A DNA stretch of 64,000 nucleotides from Flavobacterium gelatinilyticum (GCF_027111295.1 NZ_CP114287.1:4898001-4962000); one strand, 5' to 3'. Positions 51,337 to 62,746 are shown, counted from the first letter of the stretch. Numbers and translations: made by a program. The notes: generated by a model from the letters alone, not told the origin.

Positions 51337-53115
51337 TTAATTATGATCGTAAATTTTTGCGTAAAGATCTTTGTAGATTTCTCTGATGACTTTTCGTTTT
51401 AATTTCAGGGTAGGAGTTAGCTGTCCTCCGTCGATAGACCAGACATCAGGAGTAAGTTCAAAACGTTTTACCTTTTCCCAGTTACCAAATTTTTCGTTTA
51501 CTTTTTCCACCTCTTCGTCAATACGTTTTATTACATCCGGATTTGAAGCGATATCTGCATTAGAATCTCCTAAAGTAATTTTATGGATTTTAGCCCATTC
51601 TTTTACAAATTCAAAATTAGGCTGAATAAAAGCAGCCGGCATTTTTTCGCCTTCGCCAATAACCATAACCTGTTCTATAAAACGGGATTGTTTCATGGCA
51701 TTTTCAATAAGCTGAGGTGCCACATATTTACCGCCCGAAGTTTTGAACATTTCTTTTTTACGGTCAGTGATTTTTAAGAAACCTTCGCTGTCAATTTCTC
51801 CAATATCTCCGGTGTGGAAATAACCGCCCTGTAAAGCTTCGGCTGTTTTTTCAGGATCTTTATAATATCCTAACATTACATTTGGACCTTTAAGTAAAAT
51901 TTCACCGTCTTCGGCAATTTTAACTTCAAGATTACGAAGTGGTTTTCCAACGGTTCCAATTTTAAAACCTCTGTTTCTTTGGTCGTTAACGGCAATTACC
52001 GGAGAAGTTTCAGATAAACCGTAACCTTCCATAACCGGAATTTCGGCAGCAGCAAAAACTCTCGTTAAACGAGGCTGTAAAGCGGCGCTTCCTGAAACCA
52101 TTAAATCCAAACGTCCTCCCAAACCTTCTTTCCATTTACTGAAAATAAGTTTGCGGGCAATTTTTAACTGAAATTCATACCAGAAGCCATTTGCTCCGTA
52201 AGGTTCATAACGAAGACCTAAATCGATAGCCCAGAAAAACAGTTTTTTCTTGATACCGGTAAGTTCGGCTCCTTTTGCATAAATTTTATCGTAAACTTTT
52301 TCTAAAAGTCTTGGTACAGCTGTAATTACTGTTGGGCGTACCTCTTTTAAATTATCACTGATTTTATCAATAGATTCTCCAAAATAAACTGAAACGCCAT
52401 AATATTGGTAAATGTAAAGTATTAGTCTTTCAAAAATATGACAGATAGGCAAAAAGCTCAAAGCTGTACTATTACCCGGGGCAAACGGAATTCTGGGAGC
52501 ACTGTCTAAAACATTCGAAACAATATTTTTATGCGAAAGCATAACACCTTTTGGTTTTCCCGTAGTTCCGGATGTATAAATAATAGTGGCTAAATCCTCC
52601 GTTTTTATGCTGTTTTTTCGAGCTTCAACTTCGTTCTGATTACTTGTATCTTCTCCTAAAGTTAAAAGTTCTGACCAGTGCTTACAGCCTTCAATTTCAT
52701 TAAAAGAATAAACCTCTTTCAACGATGGCACGTTAGCCTTAATAAGATTTACTTTTTCAAGTACTTCTACATCAGAAACAAAACAGTAAATACTTTCACT
52801 ATGATTTAATATATATTCATAATCCTCCTCTGAAATAGTTGGATAAATAGGAACATTTTGTGCACCAGTCTGCTGAATACCAATATCCATGATATTCCAC
52901 TCGGTGCGATTGTTTGAAGTTATTACGGCAATTTTATCATCTTTTTGAACCCCCATGCGCAATAATGCTCTCGAAACGGCATTAGCTTTTGCAATATATT
53001 CCCGGCTGGATGTTTTTTCCCAAACCCCATTTTTTTTGGTTGCAAGGGCAACCGGAAGGTCATAAGTTTCTTGTTGATAATAGGGAAAATCAAAAAGTCG
53101 TGTGATTGAAACCAT
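51337..53115 (-). CDS. long-chain fatty acid-CoA ligase
   Basis: A 592-residue AMP-forming acyl-CoA synthetase: IIYTSGTTGKPKGVMLSH (about residues 178-195), YGLSETSPV, HTGDIGEIDSEGFLKITDRKKE and a C-terminal lysine in GGQLTPTLKLKRK. It activates fatty acids at the membrane for beta-oxidation or lipid synthesis. Length and motif order are typical of Bacteroidota FadD-type enzymes. It forms a single-gene unit. Confidence 0.93.
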   Translation of the reverse strand: MVSITRLFDFPYYQQETYDLPVALATKKNGVWEKTSSREYIAKANAVSRALLRMGVQKDDKIAVITSNNRTEWNIMDIGIQQTGAQNVPIYPTISEEDYEYILNHSESIYCFVSDVEVLEKVNLIKANVPSLKEVYSFNEIEGCKHWSELLTLGEDTSNQNEVEARKNSIKTEDLATIIYTSGTTGKPKGVMLSHKNIVSNVLDSAPRIPFAPGNSTALSFLPICHIFERLILYIYQYYGVSVYFGESIDKISDNLKEVRPTVITAVPRLLEKVYDKIYAKGAELTGIKKKLFFWAIDLGLRYEPYGANGFWYEFQLKIARKLIFSKWKEGLGGRLDLMVSGSAALQPRLTRVFAAAEIPVMEGYGLSETSPVIAVNDQRNRGFKIGTVGKPLRNLEVKIAEDGEILLKGPNVMLGYYKDPEKTAEALQGGYFHTGDIGEIDSEGFLKITDRKKEMFKTSGGKYVAPQLIENAMKQSRFIEQVMVIGEGEKMPAAFIQPNFEFVKEWAKIHKITLGDSNADIASNPDVIKRIDEEVEKVNEKFGNWEKVKRFELTPDVWSIDGGQLTPTLKLKRKVIREIYKDLYAKIYDHN

Positions 53116-53292
53116 GTTTAATATATTGAATTTTACTGCAAATTAAATAAAAATTAAGTACCATTTTTATTTTTGTGAGATTTTATGGGAAAAATTACAG
53201 GTACTATTAAAAATCAACGAAAACGTTTTCTTTTTTATAGGGATTCTTTTAAAAAATCAAGAAATATTTAATTTGAAACAGGATTGTAAGGA

Positions 53293-53724
53293 CTATTGTA
53301 CGTTAAAATCGACGTATTCTTTTACTCTTTCGCCCATTAAAAACATTTTTTTCTTTGTAAAATGTATAGAGAATTGTGAGTAGTACCATTCATTGCCATC
53401 AGTAGGTCTGTACCAAAAAGTATACGAAGCACTGTTGAAACCTTCTTTAAAAACAGGAACACCTTCTTCACTGCATTCAATTCCCCAGTTAATCTTTTGT
53501 TTGCTTAAATCCTCTGCCTGAATATAACCAGTACCATCCGGATTTAAAACCGTAAGAGGCTGTTTCATGCCCGTTGGAGCATAAGTTCCCTGAACAGGAT
53601 ATCCTATAGTAGTAGTAATATAACGGTCTTTTGAATTGTGTTTGATTTGATCAACATGAACCTGAGAATGTGATTTTGAAGCAATAAAAAATAAGGCAAT
53701 AAATAGTAATTGTACCGATTTCAT
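53293..53724 (-). CDS. exported hypothetical protein
   Basis: A 143-residue protein with a signal peptide ending ASKSHS. The mature part is small, with beta strands (TFWYRPTDGNEWYYSQFSI). No family recognised; likely periplasmic. Confidence 0.7.
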   Translation of the reverse strand: MKSVQLLFIALFFIASKSHSQVHVDQIKHNSKDRYITTTIGYPVQGTYAPTGMKQPLTVLNPDGTGYIQAEDLSKQKINWGIECSEEGVPVFKEGFNSASYTFWYRPTDGNEWYYSQFSIHFTKKKMFLMGERVKEYVDFNVQ

Positions 53725-54066
53725 TTCAATGTAGGTTTAAGTGTTTTTGGGCGTTCAGCAAAAAATCAGCGGCTGATTTTTTCGCTAATATAGGTTAAAT
53801 TTTAATAGAAAACGGAATCTGAAATTAACAGAAATGAATTCTTTCCTGATTTTTATTTTTTTGTAAAAAAAATCATTCGCTGTTGTTTAAATCACGTTAT
53901 TTTTCTCTGATATTTAACTTTTACGTAAAATATAAAAACATTTTCATGATAAAAAAAGGGTGTTTTTCCCCTTTAAAAAACAGGAAATTTCATAACCCGC
54001 GGCAACGTAATCTATTTTAGTTTTGGAATCAGTTAAAAACCTAAGCAAATAGAAAAGCTTAACTGT
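53725..54066. other. intergenic region, little content
   Basis: 342 bp between divergent genes. It holds a weak hairpin AAAAAGGG...CCCCTTT near 53945-53972 and a TAGTTTTG box near 54020 that may serve the small gene at 54067. No further gene or repeat seen. Confidence 0.6.
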
Positions 54067-54348
54067 ATGGGAATACTATTTTATACCGTAATGGGAATTT
54101 GCGGCACATTATATCCGAATGGCTGGAGACGTTTCTTTGAAGTAGCATCACAACAGTCCAAACCGGAATCAGGACGGCATATTGGCGCGATTGGTATGGG
54201 GGCAATTGCAGGGTTAGCAGGAGGAACTTTGTTGTATGGACGATTTGCTGAACACGAGCTTTTCGCTGGTGAAGCAGCAGTCGTATCAGGACTGGTTGCT
54301 TTTGCTTCCGCCAGTATTATAACAGGTGTTATTTCTTTTTTTGAGTAA
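54067..54348 (+). CDS. small membrane protein
   Basis: A 93-residue protein with a short hydrophobic N-terminus, a polar loop (WRRFFEVASQQSKPESGRH) and two glycine/alanine-rich membrane segments (IGAIGMGAIAGLAGGTLL and AAVVSGLVAFASASIITGVI). No family recognised. A terminator follows. Confidence 0.6.
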   Translation: MGILFYTVMGICGTLYPNGWRRFFEVASQQSKPESGRHIGAIGMGAIAGLAGGTLLYGRFAEHELFAGEAAVVSGLVAFASASIITGVISFFE

Positions 54349-54353
54349 TGAAA

Positions 54354-54388
54354 AATGCCTCGGCTAAGGATAGCATCGAGGCATTTTT
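54354..54388. terminator. bidirectional terminator
   Basis: AATGCCTCG pairs with CGAGGCATT and T runs lie on both sides. It ends the small membrane protein gene and purL. Confidence 0.9.
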
Positions 54389-54408
54389 ATTTTTATGAAA
54401 ACTAAAAT

Positions 54409-57400
54409 CTAGTTTTTCTCAATCCATTTTCTTGCATTCACAAACGCTTCATGCCAAGGAGAAACTTCGTCGTTTCTGTCTTTTGGATAATGCGCCCAGT
54501 TCCATTGAAAAGTCGAACGCTCAATATGAGGCATCATAACCAAATGTCTTCCGGTTTTGTCACACATCATTGCCGTGTTGTAATCAGAACCATTAGGGTT
54601 TGCCGGATATCCTTCGTAAGCATATTTAGAAACAATGTTGTATTGGTCTTCTGCATATGGTAATTTGAATTTACCTTCTCCGTGAGAAACCCAAACTCCT
54701 AAAGTGCTTCCTGCCAAAGTAGATAACATAACCGAATTGTTTTCCTGAACTTTTACAGATGTAAAGATACTTTCGTGTTTCTGGCTTTCGTTATGAAGCA
54801 TTTTTCCGTGAACTTCATGTTCCGGATTAATTACTTCTAATTCCATAAACAACTGGCATCCGTTACAAATTCCAACAGATAAAGTATCTTCTCTTTTGAA
54901 GAAATTGTCTAAAGCCGTTTTTGCTTTTTCGTTGTATAAGAAAGCTCCGGCCCAGCCTTTAGCAGAACCTAAAACGTCAGAATTAGAGAATCCACCAACA
55001 GCTCCAATGAACTGAATATCTTCAAGCGTTTCACGACCGGAAATCAAATCGGTCATGTGAACGTCTTTTACGTCAAAACCTGCCAAGTACATCGCGTTTG
55101 CCATTTCACGCTCAGAATTACTTCCTTTTTCGCGGATAATTGCTGCTTTTGGTCTTGGTTTTGAGTTATCAATTTCTGGTTTCTTTCCTGTAAAATGTGC
55201 AGGGAAAGTATAATTTAAAACCTGATTTTTATAGTTTTCGAAACGTGCCTGAGCTCTTCCGTTTTTAGATTGTTTTTGATCTAATAAATACGAAGTTTCA
55301 AACCAAACATCACGGTAAGCTTTTATGTCTAAAGTCCAAAGTCCAAGGTCTAAAGTCTCAGTAGTTGTCGCTTTTCCTAATTTGAAAAACTCAATATTGT
55401 TTGATTTTAATTTAGCTTCAACAGCTGCATCTGATTTTGCCTGGAATACGATTCCGATGTTTTCTGCGAAAAGGATTTTCAACAAGTCTTTTTCTGCGAA
55501 AGCACTGAAATCAATTTTAGCTCCAAGGTTTACATCAGCAAAACACATTTCTAGTAAAGTAGTGATCAAACCACCGCTTCCAATATCGTGTCCGGCTAAG
55601 ATCTGGCTTTCGCCGATTAATTCCTGAACTGTGTTAAATGCATTTTTGAAGAAAGCCGAATCTTTAATGGTAGAAGTTTCGTTTCCGATTGTATTTCTGA
55701 TTTGTGCAAAAGACGAACCTCCTAATTTGAAATCATCTTGAGACAAATTGATATAATAGATTGATTCTCCGTTTTTCTGTAAAACAGGTTCAACAACCTT
55801 TCTAATATCGGTACAGTTTCCAGCAGCAGAAATAATAACCGTTCCCGGTGCAATTACTTCGTCATTTGGATATTTTTGTTTCATTGAAAGTGAATCTTTT
55901 CCTGTTGGAATATTGATTCCCAATTCGATTGCAAATTCAGAACATCCTTCAACAGCAGCGTACAAACGAGCGTCTTCACCTTCGTTTTTACAAGCCCACA
56001 TCCAGTTTGCAGATAATGAAACTCCTTTTAACTGATCTTTAATTGGAGCCCAGATTATGTTAGATAACGATTCTGCAATAGCATTTCTAGAACCTGCAAC
56101 AGGATCAATCAAAGCGGCAATAGGAGCGTGCCCGATAGAAGTTGCGATTCCTTCTTTTCCTAAATAATCTAAAGCCATTACACCAACGTTGTTCAATGGC
56201 AATTGTAACGGACCTGCATTTTGCTGTTTCGCAACTCTTCCTCCAACGCAACGGTCAACTTTGTTTGTCAACCAGTCTTTCGAAGCAACAGCCTCTAAAC
56301 GTAAAACATCTTTTAAGTAGCTTTCAAAATCTCCTGAGTTGTACCCAACATCAGCATATTTACGGTCTACTTTTTTGTCTGTCATGATGGTTTTTGGAGA
56401 ACTTCCAAAGAAATCTTCCAAAGCATAATCCATTGGTTTAGAACCATTAGATTTTGATTCGAAAGTAAAACGGTGATCTCCAGTTACATCTCCAACCTCG
56501 TACATTGGAGAACGCTCTCTGTCAGCGATTCTTTGCAATGTATCGATATCTTTTTGACCAATAACCAATCCCATTCTTTCCTGAGATTCGTTACCAATAA
56601 TTTCTTTTGCAGAAAGAGTAGGGTCTCCAACAGGTAATTTGTCTAAATCGATCAAACCTCCCGTTTCTTCTACTAATTCAGAAAGACAGTTTAAGTGTCC
56701 GCCCGCACCGTGATCGTGAATCGAAACAATAGGGTTATTGTCGCTTTCTACTAAACCACGAATTGCGTTTGCAGCACGTTTTTGCATTTCCGGGTTTGAA
56801 CGCTGAATGGCATTCAACTCAATTCCTGAACCGAAAGCTCCAGTATCTGCAGAAGAAACCGCAGCACCACCCATTCCGATTCTATAATTTTCTCCACCAA
56901 GAATAACGATTTTGTCGCCTTCTTTTGGTTTGTTTTTAATAGACTGATCTACTTTTCCGTAACCAATTCCACCCGCTTGCATGATTACTTTATCGTAACC
57001 AATTTTTCTGTTTTCTTCTTCGTGTTCAAAAGTTAAAACAGAACCAGTAATAAGCGGCTGACCAAATTTGTTTCCAAAATCAGAAGCTCCGTTTGAAGCT
57101 TTGATCAAAATGTCCATTGGAGTCTGGTACAACCATTTTCTTTCTTCGACTGCATTTTCCCATTTACGATCTTCTTTTAAGCGAGAGTAAGAAGTCATGT
57201 AAACAGCAGTTCCGGCTAAAGGAAGCGAACCTTGCCCTCCGGCTAAACGGTCACGGATTTCTCCTCCGGATCCTGTTGCTGCACCGTTGAAAGGTTCAAC
57301 AGTTGTTGGGAAGTTGTGTGTTTCGGCTTTTAAAGAGATAACCGAATCAAATTCTTTTATTTCGTAAAAATCAGGTTTATCAGCAGATTTTGGTGCAAAT

Positions 57401-58062
57401 TGCTGCACTTTTGGTCCTTTTACAAAAGCAACGTTGTCTTTGTAAGCAGAAACAATATCGTTAGGGTTTTCCTGAGATGTTTTTTTGATTAATTTGAAAA
57501 GAGAAGTTTCTTTTTCTTCGCCATCGATTACAAAAGTTCCGTTGAAAATTTTGTGACGGCAGTGCTCTGAATTCGCCTGAGAGAAAGCAAAAATCTCAGA
57601 GTCAGTTAATTTTCTTCCTAGTTTAGTCGAAAGATTGTTTAAGTACTCAACTTCTTCTTCGCTTAAAGCTAAACCTTCGACTTTGTTGTAAGCGGCAATA
57701 TCGTCAATCTCCAAAATTGGTTCCGGCTGAATGTTGATAGTGAAGATTTCCTGATCTAATTCGTTGAATTTTTGAGAAAGCATGGGATCAAAATCATTGA
57801 AATCTTCCGTTGCAGGATGAAATTCTTCAATTCTGATAATACCTGAAATACCCATGTTCTGAGTAATTTCTACAGCATTTGTACTCCAAGGGGTAATCAT
57901 AGTGGCACGTGGACCAACAAAAAAACCTGTCAATGCAGATTTTTCGATCTTATTTGCGTCGGCAAAAAGCCAGTTTAATTTTGAAATGTCTTGAGCTGAA
58001 ATTTCGTTTTGCGTTTGTACGGCAAAAACAGTTTTGCTTTGGTTTTCAAAGAAATGGATCAT
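54409..58062 (-). CDS. purL: phosphoribosylformylglycinamidine synthase, large single-chain form
   Basis: A 1217-residue FGAM synthase, converting FGAR, glutamine and ATP to FGAM in purine synthesis. Visible parts: the synthetase motif [36 protein letters not shown], and the C-terminal glutaminase with [13 protein letters not shown] (nucleophilic Cys) and SHGEGKF. The single-chain form is the usual one in Bacteroidota and proteobacteria. Promoter at 58088-58118 on the minus strand. Confidence 0.97.
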   Translation of the reverse strand: MIHFFENQSKTVFAVQTQNEISAQDISKLNWLFADANKIEKSALTGFFVGPRATMITPWSTNAVEITQNMGISGIIRIEEFHPATEDFNDFDPMLSQKFNELDQEIFTINIQPEPILEIDDIAAYNKVEGLALSEEEVEYLNNLSTKLGRKLTDSEIFAFSQANSEHCRHKIFNGTFVIDGEEKETSLFKLIKKTSQENPNDIVSAYKDNVAFVKGPKVQQFAPKSADKPDFYEIKEFDSVISLKAETHNFPTTVEPFNGAATGSGGEIRDRLAGGQGSLPLAGTAVYMTSYSRLKEDRKWENAVEERKWLYQTPMDILIKASNGASDFGNKFGQPLITGSVLTFEHEEENRKIGYDKVIMQAGGIGYGKVDQSIKNKPKEGDKIVILGGENYRIGMGGAAVSSADTGAFGSGIELNAIQRSNPEMQKRAANAIRGLVESDNNPIVSIHDHGAGGHLNCLSELVEETGGLIDLDKLPVGDPTLSAKEIIGNESQERMGLVIGQKDIDTLQRIADRERSPMYEVGDVTGDHRFTFESKSNGSKPMDYALEDFFGSSPKTIMTDKKVDRKYADVGYNSGDFESYLKDVLRLEAVASKDWLTNKVDRCVGGRVAKQQNAGPLQLPLNNVGVMALDYLGKEGIATSIGHAPIAALIDPVAGSRNAIAESLSNIIWAPIKDQLKGVSLSANWMWACKNEGEDARLYAAVEGCSEFAIELGINIPTGKDSLSMKQKYPNDEVIAPGTVIISAAGNCTDIRKVVEPVLQKNGESIYYINLSQDDFKLGGSSFAQIRNTIGNETSTIKDSAFFKNAFNTVQELIGESQILAGHDIGSGGLITTLLEMCFADVNLGAKIDFSAFAEKDLLKILFAENIGIVFQAKSDAAVEAKLKSNNIEFFKLGKATTTETLDLGLWTLDIKAYRDVWFETSYLLDQKQSKNGRAQARFENYKNQVLNYTFPAHFTGKKPEIDNSKPRPKAAIIREKGSNSEREMANAMYLAGFDVKDVHMTDLISGRETLEDIQFIGAVGGFSNSDVLGSAKGWAGAFLYNEKAKTALDNFFKREDTLSVGICNGCQLFMELEVINPEHEVHGKMLHNESQKHESIFTSVKVQENNSVMLSTLAGSTLGVWVSHGEGKFKLPYAEDQYNIVSKYAYEGYPANPNGSDYNTAMMCDKTGRHLVMMPHIERSTFQWNWAHYPKDRNDEVSPWHEAFVNARKWIEKN

Positions 58063-58087
58063 TTGTGTAGTTTGTTGTATTGAGCTG

Positions 58088-58118
58088 CAAATTTAATGTA
58101 AATAAATAGTAAGCGCAA
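58088..58118 (-). promoter_or_regulatory. purL promoter
   Basis: On the minus strand TTG (58116-58118) and TAAATTTG (58088-58095) are separated by 20 bases. The start codon of purL is 26 bp downstream. Confidence 0.75.
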
Positions 58119-58445
58119 ATTTGAAAACCATCTCTTTTCAAAAAAAATGAAATTGCTTTTTTCTTGCATTTTTTCTACCAAAAAGACGCAAAATCAGGAG
58201 GTTTTGGTTTTCAGCATTTCAAAGATTTCTTAAAAATATGAGAGGTGATATGTGCTGCTATATTAAACTTTTAGAGGAAAAAATATCAAAATTAAAACGG
58301 CGCATTTTTTAAGAACTTCACAATAACAGATTTGCAAAATTTACGAAAACTGCAAAGCTGCAGAAAATAATTTCTGCAGAAAATTCTTTCCGTACAATAA
58401 AAAAAGCGGCAAATTGCCGCTTTTCTGGTCGATGAAAACCTGATT
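58119..58445. other. intergenic region upstream of purL with terminator of the next gene
   Basis: About 330 bp without a gene. The only recognisable element is the terminator AAAAGCGGC/GCCGCTTTT at 58402-58424, which ends the minus-strand endonuclease gene. The rest is AT-rich spacer with no repeat or promoter-like match that I can support. Confidence 0.6.
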
Positions 58446-60302
58446 TTAATTAATAATTATCCTTTTAAACGTTGTTTTTTCTTCTTTGGTAACTTTAATA
58501 AAGTAGATTCCGGATAAAATATTTTCTATCGAAACTTCTGAAGAAGTATTATTTTGTTTTTCAAAAACTTTCTGTCCCGAGAATGAGAAAATTTCAATTG
58601 AATATGGAATATCAGAATGTCCAAATTCAACTTTGAAGTTTCCATCAGAAGGATTTGGGTAAATTACGATTTCATTTGATTCTGATATAACCTCTTCTTC
58701 CTCGATTACCGCAGTCTGTACTTTTTTGCTTCCCAGATTATTGCAGGTATCTTGTGAAAATGAATCCCATTGTGCGCTTAAATTAAAAGTAGTGCTTGGA
58801 GAAGTCACGGTTGATTTTCTTCTTAAAGTAACATCTACTGCAAAATTGGCCGTTCCGCCATTGAAAGTTCCAATGATGTCAATTAAAACACCGTTTTTAA
58901 ATAAACCTACAGCGTCATTTCCGTTAAAAGTTAATTCGGTTGCAGTAGTTGAAATATTGGCGCTGCTTTTTGCAAAACAAGCTGATGCAATAGAATTGTT
59001 TACAATTACAAATTTACTTCCTGCCGCCAGTATGCCGCTTAGTGCCAGACCAGTGCTCCAGGAGCCTGCTCCGTTGGTTTGTTTTTTGATGCTGTAAATC
59101 GATAAGTTAACAGAACTTCCGGTGTTGTTTGCAATTTCGAGCGCTTTATTGTTTCCTGAGCCTTCGATATACTCAGAGAAAAGTAAGTCGGTTGCAGTGC
59201 CTCCGGTGCCGCCGCTGTTTGTGATAACATTTAAGGTATTGCTCGATGCAGAAGTATTTCCAGCGGCATCTTTTGCATACACATTTATATTGTAAGTTGT
59301 AGAAGCTGTTAAGCCTGTAATAGTTGCCGCTAATCCCGAAACGGTTGTTTTAAAAACACCATTTGCATAAATATCATAACCTGTAACAGCTGTGTTATCT
59401 GTTGAAGCGTTCCATGAAATGCTGACAGAATTTGAAGTTTTGGCTGTTAAAGTCAAATTAGCTGGTGCAGTTGGTGCCTGAGAATCTCCGGAAGAAGTAC
59501 CGCCCCAGATTTGATTTACATATTCCGGATGATCAATAAACGGGTTTCGGTTGTTCTGGCGGGCATAAATAGCATTGTTTCTGACAATTTCCCTCGGGCT
59601 TACAGGATCTTGCGCATGCCACGCCAGCAGCATATTTAAGAAAGCAGTTGTAAAAACTTTGCTGCTTGATCCGTCAAACATAGGAAACGAATAGCCGGAA
59701 ACTGTGTTTTCGTATCTTGTAGCAAAGTAAAAATACATGCGGGCAATATCGCCTTTAAAAGCATTTATGGGTTCGAAAACCGTTCCTGAATATCCGGAGA
59801 CAGCACTTGACCCTAATCTGCTCCCGTTTTGAGAAGTATAAGTAGCTGAACTTACATTTCCGTGCGGATAGTTCGAACGCATACCGTTTACTTTTCCATC
59901 GGTTGGAGTTATAAAATGAGCATCGGCAACCATTGGCGACTGCTCGTTAAAAACCGACTGTGGAATGATATGTTCTCTGTTATAACAATCTCCTTCAGCA
60001 GAATAATTACCGCATCTTTGAGTAGTTCCGGTTGTATAATTATAAGGATCTGTTCCTGATGGATTTTCAGAATACATATCCAAAATGGTTCCGTCGTTTT
60101 CATAAAAACTGTCAACGTCAGAAGTTAAGTAGGTAGTGTATAGTCCGGCGTAACCGTTATTGGTATGACCTTTAATAATATTATACAATTGAGTTTTTAA
60201 AGTATAACCGGTTCCCGTTGCTGTGCTGTAATAACCAGATGGTATCTGAGCGAAACCAATTGTAACAAATATCAATAAAAATAAAAAGTAATTTTTTTTC
60301 AT
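58446..60302 (-). CDS. secreted endonuclease I with FN3, lamin-tail-like and T9SS sorting domains
   Basis: A 618-residue secreted protein. Signal peptide ends GFAQ. Endonuclease I (EndA/NucM) domain, about 20-270: CYNREHIIPQS (catalytic His), HFITPTDGKVNGMRSNYPHG, and RNPFIDHPEYVNQIWG. Then a fibronectin III domain (APTAPANLTL ... YNINVYAKDAAGNT), a lamin-tail-like domain (DLLFSEYIEGSGNNKALEI), and a T9SS C-terminal sorting domain (VIYPNPSDGNFKVEF ... GIYFIKV). It degrades extracellular DNA or RNA. Confidence 0.92.
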   Translation of the reverse strand: MKKNYFLFLLIFVTIGFAQIPSGYYSTATGTGYTLKTQLYNIIKGHTNNGYAGLYTTYLTSDVDSFYENDGTILDMYSENPSGTDPYNYTTGTTQRCGNYSAEGDCYNREHIIPQSVFNEQSPMVADAHFITPTDGKVNGMRSNYPHGNVSSATYTSQNGSRLGSSAVSGYSGTVFEPINAFKGDIARMYFYFATRYENTVSGYSFPMFDGSSSKVFTTAFLNMLLAWHAQDPVSPREIVRNNAIYARQNNRNPFIDHPEYVNQIWGGTSSGDSQAPTAPANLTLTAKTSNSVSISWNASTDNTAVTGYDIYANGVFKTTVSGLAATITGLTASTTYNINVYAKDAAGNTSASSNTLNVITNSGGTGGTATDLLFSEYIEGSGNNKALEIANNTGSSVNLSIYSIKKQTNGAGSWSTGLALSGILAAGSKFVIVNNSIASACFAKSSANISTTATELTFNGNDAVGLFKNGVLIDIIGTFNGGTANFAVDVTLRRKSTVTSPSTTFNLSAQWDSFSQDTCNNLGSKKVQTAVIEEEEVISESNEIVIYPNPSDGNFKVEFGHSDIPYSIEIFSFSGQKVFEKQNNTSSEVSIENILSGIYFIKVTKEEKTTFKRIIIN

Positions 60303-60506
60303 AAATTAATAGTTTTAAGATTTGGTTCGAAATTGATTTTTTAACTTTTTTAAATCATTGAATTTTATAAAGTTAAAAAATGTATTGTAGCAAATCTATT
60401 ACTTTTATGAATGCGGTGCGTTAAGTGATGTTTAATTTTAAATGTATTTTCTTACTTGAGACTTAGAAACTAGGCAAAAAAGATTAGATTTCCGTTCCAA
60501 TATTCT

Positions 60507-60534
60507 GTAGAGACGCACTGCAGTGCGTCTCTAC
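60507..60534. repeat. perfect 28-bp palindrome
   Basis: GTAGAGACGCACTG is followed directly by its reverse complement CAGTGCGTCTCTAC. A similar arm occurs at 7335. Probably a dispersed REP-type element of this lineage; it lies between two minus-strand genes. Confidence 0.8.
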
Positions 60535-60572
60535 TTTGTGCAAAAAGAAATCTTTGTTCCTTCGCGGCAAAA

Positions 60573-62084
60573 CTAAGGTTTAGGAAAGGTTTTACTCTGA
60601 TAAGCGCCCAAATCCGGAGGAGAAGTTCTGTTAATTCCTAAAATATCTGTTGGAATAATATATGCCTGATTTCCTTTCGCGAAAGCGGCAGAAGTATTGT
60701 CGATATTCAGCTGGTTTTTGGAAACATTGTAAAACTTCGGGTTTTCATTTAATATGATAGTATTGTAATGTTCCGTATCGGTTTTAAACTGATAATCAGG
60801 ATTTGTTGTGTTACCGAATTTTAACAGACAATTATTCAGCTGATAAACAAAGGCTGTATTTGTATTCTTACTCAAATTGAATTCGTTTGTACTCGAGCCG
60901 TAAATGATACAGTTGTTGAATGCTGCATTTGTCAACGGATTGGTTTCAGGAGATGCTCCGGCTAAAGTATTGCTTAAATTAACCGCAAAATGCGAACTGT
61001 TGGACCAGTTGTTATTAAAAGTACAATGTGTAAAAGTGTAATTACCGCCGTAAACACAAGATAAACTGGCAATTCCGGCAGAATTAATCGCAATGTTTTC
61101 GCCATTAATCTGCGCGTTTTGAGCCAAAATTCCGTATTCGACACAATTGTAAATCTGCGTGTTTTTAATTTCTATTGTATTCAGCGGACTTCTGAATTCT
61201 AAACCTGTAACCGCATTTTTTAAAGTCAGATGATTGATGGAATGACCGGTGCTTCCTTTTTCAAAAATAACCGATTTCCATTGTCCCGGAATATTCGAAT
61301 AAAGCGATTCTAAACGATCACCTTCAAAAATAACTTCGTTTTCTAGTTTAGCAGTTGTTGAAACGGCGCCGTTAATCTGAAGAGACGCTTTATCACCAAC
61401 AAACAGTCCTGAATTGGCGTGAAAATGAACTCTTGAACCGGCTTCAAAAGTTACCGTTTTGTTTTCGGGAACTCCTGCGTAACCATAAATTACGTAAGGT
61501 TTGGTGTTTGTAAAAAGAAGTTCGTTTCCGTTTGCAGCGTCATTTTCGTCCAGATAAAATCCGTCTACGGCTTTACCATCGATTTGGATTTTTTCTTTCG
61601 TTCCATCAGGGTTTTGTTTTGGATATAAGAAAACCGCATCCTGAATCAGCGTTACCAATGCCACTTTTTGAAGATTCGCGCCGCTGTCAAATTCGATTTC
61701 ATCTGTATATAAAAAATCAGTTGGATCAGCGTCGGTAATATCGGCAGTGGTTTCTATAAAAATGTACAAACTATCTTTTGCGAGAAGCGTTACATTATTA
61801 AAAATCTTCCCATTGTTGCCGTTCATTCCGTCAACCGTCATGCGGTATTTGGAGTTTAAACCTTTTTTAAGCTGTACAACCGGAATCGAAATATCGTCTT
61901 TGCTTCGGTTGTATACTTTTAACTGATATGTACTTGAACCAATATTTTTAAAAACAGTATCCAGATAAACAGTGTCTTTTGAAAACTTTAAATTTCCGTT
62001 ACTGGCAACGGTATCAAAATCAGTTCGGCAGGAGCTGAAAATTAAAATTATTGCAAGAATAAATAAAGTAAAATATTGACGCAT
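60573..62084 (-). CDS. lipoprotein with parallel beta-helix
   Basis: A 503-residue lipoprotein with lipobox LIFSSC. A beta-sandwich N-terminal part is followed by a right-handed parallel beta-helix of PbH1-type repeats (NHLTLKNAVTGLEF, IEIKNTQIYNCVEYGIL, NYTFTHCTFNNNW). Such proteins sit on the outer membrane; ligand or substrate unknown. Confidence 0.82.
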   Translation of the reverse strand: MRQYFTLFILAIILIFSSCRTDFDTVASNGNLKFSKDTVYLDTVFKNIGSSTYQLKVYNRSKDDISIPVVQLKKGLNSKYRMTVDGMNGNNGKIFNNVTLLAKDSLYIFIETTADITDADPTDFLYTDEIEFDSGANLQKVALVTLIQDAVFLYPKQNPDGTKEKIQIDGKAVDGFYLDENDAANGNELLFTNTKPYVIYGYAGVPENKTVTFEAGSRVHFHANSGLFVGDKASLQINGAVSTTAKLENEVIFEGDRLESLYSNIPGQWKSVIFEKGSTGHSINHLTLKNAVTGLEFRSPLNTIEIKNTQIYNCVEYGILAQNAQINGENIAINSAGIASLSCVYGGNYTFTHCTFNNNWSNSSHFAVNLSNTLAGASPETNPLTNAAFNNCIIYGSSTNEFNLSKNTNTAFVYQLNNCLLKFGNTTNPDYQFKTDTEHYNTIILNENPKFYNVSKNQLNIDNTSAAFAKGNQAYIIPTDILGINRTSPPDLGAYQSKTFPKP

Positions 62085-62223
62085 CTGAATAGTTTTTTAC
62101 CGCAGAGTAAAGGATTAAAATGTTTTTTAATTCTAAAAAATTAATCTGTGTAATCTGTGTCAAAAAAACTTTTGACGAAGATTGATTTTGATAGTTTTTG
62201 TAAAAATAACAAAAAACTTACAT

Positions 62224-62251
62224 GTTCGAAGCGGCATTTTAATTTTCGAAC
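62224..62251. promoter_or_regulatory. 7-bp inverted repeat upstream of the thioesterase gene
   Basis: GTTCGAA (62224-62230) and TTCGAAC (62245-62251) form an inverted repeat 60 bp before the thioesterase ATG. It could be an operator of the menaquinone genes; no regulator is linked. Confidence 0.35.
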
Positions 62252-62311
62252 AGTATTTTTCAATTTGTCTCATTATCTTTCTTTAATTTTACGATTTTAA
62301 AGACCATTTTA

Positions 62312-62743
62312 ATGAATTATACAAAAGAGCAGATTTTGGCGCGCTGTAATGAGTTTTCTAAAAACACATTAATGGAAACGCTCAAAATAGAATATATCGA
62401 CGCCGGAGAAGATTTTTTAACTGCAAAAATGCCCGTAAATCCAAGTGTTCATCAGCCTATGGGATTACTCCACGGCGGAGCTTCGGTTGCTTTGGCCGAG
62501 AGTGTGGGCAGTGCCGCTTCTTTCTTTTTTATCAATCCGAAAGAGCAGGAGGTACGTGGTATTGAAATTTCGGCAAATCACTTAAGAAGTATTCGTGAAG
62601 GTTATGTTTTTGGCACAGCCAGAATTATTCACAAAGGCAGAAGTCTACATCTTTGGGAGATCAAAATTACCGATGAAGAAGGTAATCTTGTTTCGCTTTG
62701 TAAACTGACGAATATGGTTTTGGAGAGAAAGAAAAGTGAGTAA
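62312..62743 (+). CDS. hotdog-fold thioesterase (PaaI/MenI-like)
   Basis: A 143-residue hotdog protein with HQPMGLLHGGASVALAESVG (about residues 46-65), the HGG motif and catalytic Glu/Asp region of PaaI/YdiI-type thioesterases. Next to an isochorismate synthase (3-bp gap), it most likely hydrolyses 1,4-dihydroxy-2-naphthoyl-CoA in menaquinone synthesis. Confidence 0.85.
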   Translation: MNYTKEQILARCNEFSKNTLMETLKIEYIDAGEDFLTAKMPVNPSVHQPMGLLHGGASVALAESVGSAASFFFINPKEQEVRGIEISANHLRSIREGYVFGTARIIHKGRSLHLWEIKITDEEGNLVSLCKLTNMVLERKKSE

Positions 62744-62746
62744 ATT

